Assembly: GCA_945860575.1 (NCBI GenBank)
Contig: CAMAQQ010000038.1
Span: 1-9,085, forward strand
Reading direction: 5' to 3'
Source: Ferrithrix thermotolerans DSM 19514
GTDB lineage: Bacteria > Actinomycetota > Acidimicrobiia > Acidimicrobiales > Ilumatobacteraceae
DNA length: 9,085 nt
The notes beneath the pieces were generated by a model. It did not search any database. It was not told the origin of the DNA and saw nothing but the letters and a program-made list of their open reading frames with translations. The first letter of the stretch is position 1; the number at the start of each line of letters is the position of its first letter. Shown piece by piece: positions 5,245 through 9,085 of the stretch. Made by a program: the position numbers and the translations under genes.

Positions 5245-7484
5245 TTTATTTTTTTGAGCGGGGCCCAAGCCAGTGCAAGATGCTTCGTGCCATGAGCAGA
5301 AAAGGCGATCGCTGCTTCAGCGGATTCGCCAGAACCACGAATACTTATAATCACACCTTCACCAAACGACGGATGTTCAACATCATCGCCGACTTTTAGA
5401 CCTGCGTTTGCCCCAGTCAATGCACCAACTGCTTCGCCTTCACGACGATATTTCGGAATCGTCGCCCGCGTCCACTCAATTTTTTGACCAGTGCTTTGAT
5501 CTGCACTCGGCCGAAAACTGCCGCGTCCTTCGTCGGCGCCCGAGTCGATACTGCCTTCGCGTTGCAACAACTCACTTGGTATCTCGTCAAGAAACCGCGA
5601 CGGTGGGTTGTATTGCTTTGAACCATACAGATTGCGGCTCCAGGCGTGCGACAAAAATAATTTTTCTTTTGCGCGAGTAATGCCGACATATGCCAAACGA
5701 CGCTCTTCTTCAAGTTCATTTTGGTCTGTCAATGCGCGACTATGTGGAAATATTCCTTCTTCTAAGCCAACAATGAATACAACGGGAAACTCAAGACCTT
5801 TGGCGGCATGCAGGGTCATCAGCGTCACATGGTTGTCAGAGTCAATCTGATCAGTGTCAGCAACGAGTGCAACTTGCTCAAGAAACTCGTCGACCTGAAC
5901 AAACTCACTGGCACTACCAATAAGTTCAGACAAGTTTTCGTGCCGACCTGCAGATTCAACAGTGTCTTCTGCTTCAAGTTCTTTAAAATATCCACTTACT
6001 TCAAGCGCGTGACGCAAAACAGGCCCAGGCCCTTGGCCAAGACGCGATTCGAGATCGTCGATCAGTGCGACAAACGCCGCGATGCCTTTTGCACCGGCGC
6101 CTCCGACACCAGCCTCGGTCGCACGACGCAATGCCAATGCAAAAGAAATTTGTTGACTTGCGGCAAAAGCGTCAATGCGGTCAACTGTTGTGTCGCCGAT
6201 GCCGCGCTTTGGCACATTTAAAATGCGCTTCAGGCTCACTTCGTCAAGTGGGTTGGCCGCGCAACGGATATATGCAAGCGCGTCTTTAATTTCACGTCGA
6301 TCATAGAAGCGAGTACCACCAATTACTTTGTACGGCACACCCGAGTGCATCAGACTTTCTTCAAGCACTCGGCTCTGGGCGTTGGTGCGATAAAACACGG
6401 CCATCTCACGCCATTGGCGCGCATCTGACTCGTGCATTTGCTTCAGTTGCGAGATTGCCCAGTTTGCTTCGTGATACTCGTCGTCGGCGTAATAACGCAC
6501 AACGCGGTCGCCCTTGCCCAGTTCAGTCCAGAGTTCTTTTGGCTTTCGCTCTGCATTATTGGTAATCACGGCGTTGGCGGCATCCAAAATTGTTTGCGTG
6601 CTGCGATAATTTTGCGCCAGTACTACAACCGTCACCTCAGGAAACGCAGTTTCAAACTGCAAAATGTTTCGAAAGTCGGCACCTCGAAAGCGATAAACAG
6701 ATTGATCTGTATCGCCCACAACGCACACATTGTGTTGTGCGTTGGCATCATCAGCAGAAGCAAGTTTGAGCACGATTTCATTTTGCGCCATATTCGTATC
6801 TTGATATTCGTCGATCAAAATATGTTCGAAGCGTTGTTGGTAATGCGCCAAAACATCTTTGTGCTGCCGAAAGAGTTGCACAGTATTAAACAACAGATCG
6901 TCAAAATCCATTGCGCCAGCTTTGACTAACCGATTTTGATATTCACGATAAATCTCGGAGTATTTGGTGTCGAACGTATTTTCGGCTTGCGCGGCGGCAT
7001 CGTAGGACGAGAGCAATTCGTTTTTCCATAAACTAATTCGAGCCTGCACACCCCGCGCCGGAAACCTTTTTGCGTCAAGCCCCATGTCACGAATCACATA
7101 GCCGATTAATCTTTTCGAATCTGATTGATCGTAAATAGAAAAAGTCTTCGGATACCCAATCTGCTCGGCCTGCATTCGCAAAATTCGCACACACGCCGCG
7201 TGAAATGTGCTGACCCACATTCTTTCGGCGATGCTTCCGACAAGCGCCTCGACTCGCTCGCGCATCTCACCGGCCGCTTTATTGGTGAATGTGATCGCCA
7301 AAATGCGCATCGGATGCGTGCCCTGGCTGATCAGATGCGCCACGCGGTGCGTTAACACGCGCGTCTTGCCCGAACCTGCGCCCGCAATCACCAATAACGG
7401 CCCGCTCGGGTGCAGCACGGCGTCTTGCTGATCTGGGTTCAACGACGCAATGTCTAGAGAAATATTGGGTTTAGGTTCAGTCAC
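5241..7484 (-). CDS. pcrA: ATP-dependent DNA helicase PcrA/UvrD (superfamily 1A)
   Basis: This 747-residue 3'-5' DNA helicase acts in nucleotide excision repair, clearance of stalled RNA polymerase and removal of recombinase filaments. Motifs appear in order: Q motif LNPDQQDAV (15-23), Walker A AGAGSGKT (34-41), Ia TFTNKAAGEM (65-74), II DEYQDTN (225-231), III VVGDTDQSVYRFRGAD (255-270), IV QNYRS (291-295), V TLHAAKGLEF (557-566) and VI VGITRAKE (600-607). A linker (about 640-690) leads to a Tudor-like C-terminal domain, KVGDDVEHPSFGEGVI...LAWAPLKKI (about 697-746). In PcrA/UvrD this domain binds RNA polymerase. That, and the length, favour PcrA/UvrD over Rep or RecB. The start is GTG; AGGGG is only two bases before it, and a TAGTCT -10-like box ends 9 bases before, so a near-leaderless mRNA is possible. 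It is divergent from yaaA and convergent with the small membrane protein. Confidence 0.96.
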   Translation of the reverse strand: MTEPKPNISLDIASLNPDQQDAVLHPSGPLLVIAGAGSGKTRVLTHRVAHLISQGTHPMRILAITFTNKAAGEMRERVEALVGSIAERMWVSTFHAACVRILRMQAEQIGYPKTFSIYDQSDSKRLIGYVIRDMGLDAKRFPARGVQARISLWKNELLSSYDAAAQAENTFDTKYSEIYREYQNRLVKAGAMDFDDLLFNTVQLFRQHKDVLAHYQQRFEHILIDEYQDTNMAQNEIVLKLASADDANAQHNVCVVGDTDQSVYRFRGADFRNILQFETAFPEVTVVVLAQNYRSTQTILDAANAVITNNAERKPKELWTELGKGDRVVRYYADDEYHEANWAISQLKQMHESDARQWREMAVFYRTNAQSRVLEESLMHSGVPYKVIGGTRFYDRREIKDALAYIRCAANPLDEVSLKRILNVPKRGIGDTTVDRIDAFAASQQISFALALRRATEAGVGGAGAKGIAAFVALIDDLESRLGQGPGPVLRHALEVSGYFKELEAEDTVESAGRHENLSELIGSASEFVQVDEFLEQVALVADTDQIDSDNHVTLMTLHAAKGLEFPVVFIVGLEEGIFPHSRALTDQNELEEERRLAYVGITRAKEKLFLSHAWSRNLYGSKQYNPPSRFLDEIPSELLQREGSIDSGADEGRGSFRPSADQSTGQKIEWTRATIPKYRREGEAVGALTGANAGLKVGDDVEHPSFGEGVIISIRGSGESAEAAIAFSAHGTKHLALAWAPLKKIN

Positions 7485-7485
7485 T

Positions 7486-7510
7486 ACCCCTGCAGACTAG
7501 AGGCAGGGTA
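7486..7510. promoter_or_regulatory. Inverted repeat covering the pcrA -10 region in the pcrA/yaaA divergent gap
   Basis: CCCTGC (7488-7493) and GCAGGG (7503-7508) form a perfect 6-base inverted repeat with a 9-base centre. With one bulged C it extends to TACCCC/GGGTA. The pcrA -10 candidate TAGTCT (minus, 7494-7499) sits inside the centre and the left arm abuts the pcrA GTG. This arrangement suits a repressor site for pcrA or an RNA hairpin near its start. The centre does not resemble the actinobacterial LexA box (GAACnnnnGTTC) or a Fur-type box. The remaining gap up to 7550 shows no clear yaaA promoter or ribosome site beyond a weak GGGT close to its GTG. Confidence 0.4.
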
Positions 7511-7550
7511 TGCAACTATTGCGCCGCATATTCAAGCAGAATCGTGGGTC

Positions 7551-8288
7551 GTGACCAGTAACGACAAACTTTTTATTTTGTTACCTCCATCCGAAGGCAA
7601 GGCTCTTTCGGGTGCGGCTGGCACAAAGTTCAAAGAGACCGACGGCAAATTCGGCAAAGAGTTGGCGAAACAGCGCGCTGAGATTTTCGTTGCTTTACGG
7701 AAACAAAACGGTGGCTCACAGAAACTTCTCGGTGTATCAGGCTTACATCTTGCACGAGCGCAGCAAGCCAATACCGCGTTGCGCGGAGCAAAAACTTTGC
7801 GCGCCTGTGAGCGATACACAGGTGTCGTGTGGGATCACTTAGATCTTGCGTCGTTAACGAGTGCACAACAAAAATTTGCAAATGCGAATATCATTGTGGT
7901 CTCTGGCCTGCTTGGCTTGGTTTGTGCCGGCGACGCGATACCTGACTATCGACTAAAAATTGGCGCGTCACTTGCACCAATGGGCAAACTTTCAACTTGG
8001 TGGCGCGAAGAACTCTCGCTTGTTCTAAACAAATACTGCGCTGGTGCCGTCGTAGTTGATTTGTTGCCACAAGAACATTCGGCTGCATTCGTGCCAGATG
8101 AGAAACTACTCAACGAATATTTCAGAATTGACCTGGCGACAAAATCAGGCACGGCAGGCGGACACGACGCAAAGGCAGCCAAAGGTCGACTCACGCGTCA
8201 CTTAGTTACGAATCACAACAACCCAGATGCGGCATTGAAAACTTTCAAAGACCCAAAATTTAAGGTCCGAGTTTTAAAGAAGTTTTAG
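7551..8288 (+). CDS. yaaA: YaaA-family (DUF328) peroxide-stress protein
   Basis: This 245-residue protein belongs to the YaaA family. The E. coli member is induced by OxyR, lowers intracellular free iron under hydrogen peroxide and has a DNA-binding fold; its exact biochemistry is unsettled. The family signatures are clear: LLPPSEGKAL near the N-terminus (10-19), RYTG with VVWDHLD (88-98), VSGLLGLVCAGDAIPDYRLK (117-136) with IGASL, a WWRE segment (150-153) and VVDLLPQEHSAAF (168-180). The length is typical. The start is GTG at 7551, chosen because PPSEGK lies about 12 residues in, as in homologues. It is divergent from pcrA with a 66-base gap that holds an inverted repeat. Its 3' end overlaps the hydrolase gene on the other strand by 15 bases. 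Function in this organism is inferred from the family only. Confidence 0.92.
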   Translation: MTSNDKLFILLPPSEGKALSGAAGTKFKETDGKFGKELAKQRAEIFVALRKQNGGSQKLLGVSGLHLARAQQANTALRGAKTLRACERYTGVVWDHLDLASLTSAQQKFANANIIVVSGLLGLVCAGDAIPDYRLKIGASLAPMGKLSTWWREELSLVLNKYCAGAVVVDLLPQEHSAAFVPDEKLLNEYFRIDLATKSGTAGGHDAKAAKGRLTRHLVTNHNNPDAALKTFKDPKFKVRVLKKF

Positions 8289-8301
8289 TTTTAGAAACTC
8301 G
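8268..8301. terminator. Hairpin across the convergent stop codons of yaaA and the hydrolase gene
   Basis: CGAGTTTTAAA (8268-8278) pairs with TTTAGAAACTCG (8290-8301) to give an 11-base-pair stem with one bulged G at 8294 and an 11-base loop. It spans both stop codons (plus 8286-8288, minus 8274-8276), so it would form in transcripts from either side. There is no strong T tract after it in either direction. It could be a weak bidirectional terminator or a 3'-end stabiliser. The stem is mostly A/T apart from the CGAG end. Confidence 0.38.
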
Positions 8302-9002
8302 ATTACACGTTGCACGCCAAGTTCTTGACGTTGCTCGGTCAGAACTGCGTGATCTGATTTTGCGGTTGATTCAAACTCAACTGCGATAAATGCATCGCCA
8401 AGCAATTTATGAAGTTCTGCAAACCGCGTGCCAACAAGTTTGTCTCCAGTAAAACGCAGACCAAGCACTTGGCATCCTTCACTGGCGCGTTGTGCGACTC
8501 GCGTTGCATCTTGCGGTGAAAGATTCAAATCGGCCGAGCGCTTGGCACCAAATGCAAACGGCAAACTCGGCTGCGACAAAACTGGCGCCAACATGATGTC
8601 GTCGACCATCATGCCGAGGGCGAAACCACCACTAAAGCACATACCGATTGCGCCGACACCTTTGCCACCGATTTCTGCATGAAGATATTTTGCCAGCGCT
8701 CGTAACCAACTAATAATTGGCGAAGTTTTGTTTAGCGCCATCGTCGTGAACTCTCGTGAGATGCAAACCTTGCTCATTGACGCAGCCAAATATCTGCCAC
8801 TTGGTGTCTTGTCTGTTGTGCCAACAAGCAATGGCATCGCAACTGTGAAACCAGCCTCAACAACTTCGTTGGCGAACTTTTCTACGGCTGGTGTGATTCC
8901 TGGTATTTCGTGAACAAGAATTACAACTGGACCGTGACCTTTGCGAAAAGTTTCATGAGTCACACCATCATTCGAAAACTTCGAGCGCGACCAGCCGATC
9001 AT
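8274..9002 (-). CDS. Dienelactone-hydrolase-family alpha/beta hydrolase
   Basis: This 242-residue cytoplasmic alpha/beta hydrolase is related to dienelactone hydrolase (carboxymethylenebutenolidase). The family traits are HEIPGITP (31-38) with the conserved Glu32, the nucleophile elbow GMCFSGG with Cys122 as nucleophile, Asp187 in FTGDKLVG, and His218 in KSDHAVLT. The Cys-Asp-His triad and supporting Glu are therefore intact. A long insert between about residues 62 and 108 has low similarity to the core pattern. No catechol, chlorocatechol or protocatechuate genes are nearby, so an aromatic-degradation role is unsupported; many such proteins are general esterases of unknown substrate. The ATG start is preceded by a weak AAAGAA and lies 15 bases after a probable upstream gene on the same strand. 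The 3' end overlaps yaaA by 15 bases. Confidence 0.9.
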   Translation of the reverse strand: MIGWSRSKFSNDGVTHETFRKGHGPVVILVHEIPGITPAVEKFANEVVEAGFTVAMPLLVGTTDKTPSGRYLAASMSKVCISREFTTMALNKTSPIISWLRALAKYLHAEIGGKGVGAIGMCFSGGFALGMMVDDIMLAPVLSQPSLPFAFGAKRSADLNLSPQDATRVAQRASEGCQVLGLRFTGDKLVGTRFAELHKLLGDAFIAVEFESTAKSDHAVLTEQRQELGVQRVIEFLKLKLL

Positions 9003-9017
9003 TTCTTTACTATTTCA

Positions 9018-9085
9018 CTATGAACTGGGTCGACCGACACCAGTAATTTTTGACCAGTTAACTCCATAAACTTTTACAACATCAC
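9018..9085 (-). CDS. Probable 3' end of an unidentified gene (cut by window edge)
   Basis: One minus-strand frame stays open from the window edge to a TAG at 9018-9020, giving 21 residues that include VYGVNWSKITG. The composition looks like a real protein end, and a pattern of the form xVYGxxxxK recalls the tails of amidohydrolase-2 proteins, but this is too short to name. If real, it lies 15 bases upstream of the hydrolase gene and could share its transcript. The other two frames in this stretch contain stops. Confidence 0.45.
   Translation of the reverse strand, partial: DVVKVYGVNWSKITGVGRPSS

Noticed and set aside
5246..5256. T-rich tract (TTATTTTTTT region) after the small membrane protein as an intrinsic terminator.
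   Set aside because: It is the coding end of pcrA (Lys-Lys-Ile codons), and the only preceding stem is about four weak A/T-rich pairs.
6432..6929. A 165-codon plus-strand frame antisense to pcrA, and others at 5808-6221 and 5408-5680.
   Set aside because: They lie opposite conserved helicase motifs, and no ribosome site or protein pattern supports them.
8999..9067. A 22-codon minus-strand frame whose TGA overlaps the hydrolase ATG as ATGA.
   Set aside because: The overlap is attractive for translational coupling, but the frame is very short, has an in-frame TAA just upstream, and overlaps a better open frame running in from the window edge.
1..9085. A hidden defence, mobile or CRISPR system.
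   Set aside because: Apart from the small membrane protein and the partial gene at the edge, all genes match known metabolic, envelope, repair or stress families. No spaced repeats, transposase, integrase or toxin-antitoxin pair is visible.

Overview
The window looks like a chromosomal, mostly housekeeping segment from an actinobacterium of moderate GC (near 50% by eye). Acidimicrobiia-type or freshwater lineages are a reasonable guess. The reasons are the cytosolic-type malate dehydrogenase, a stand-alone cobalamin-binding mutase subunit next to sucCD, a PcrA-type helicase with its C-terminal Tudor-like domain, three GTG starts, and little or no Shine-Dalgarno at several starts, as is common in leaderless-rich actinobacteria. 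The taxonomy is inferred, not proven. I see no tRNA, rRNA, CRISPR array, insertion sequence, phage gene or recognisable defence system.

Region 1 (1-4706, minus strand) reads, in transcription order: a stand-alone B12-binding subunit of a methylmalonyl-CoA-mutase-type enzyme, sucC, sucD, an acyltransferase-3/SGNH membrane protein, then mdh (cut by the window edge). The first three are spaced 20 and 4 bases apart and form a convincing operon. Methylmalonyl-CoA mutase makes succinyl-CoA, succinyl-CoA synthetase converts it to succinate with nucleotide triphosphate formation, and malate dehydrogenase acts two steps further on. The acyltransferase is metabolically out of place; it and mdh may have their own promoters.

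Region 2 (4726-5205, plus) is a small membrane-anchored protein of unknown function. It is divergent from the mutase subunit with only 19 bases between them, and its sequence pattern recalls a Rieske fold that has lost its cluster ligands. It ends in a 12-base tandem repeat that places repeated in-frame TAG stops on both strands, shared with the end of the helicase.

Region 3 (5241-9002) holds the PcrA/UvrD helicase (minus), a YaaA-family peroxide-stress protein (plus, divergent from the helicase) and a dienelactone-hydrolase-family protein (minus). The last two overlap tail to tail by 15 bases, with a hairpin across both stop codons. The final 68 bases appear to hold the 3' end of another minus-strand gene.

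No clear new multi-gene system is visible. The most useful leads are the small Rieske-like protein, the two-sided stop-codon repeat, and the regulatory hairpins at the pcrA/yaaA and yaaA/hydrolase junctions.
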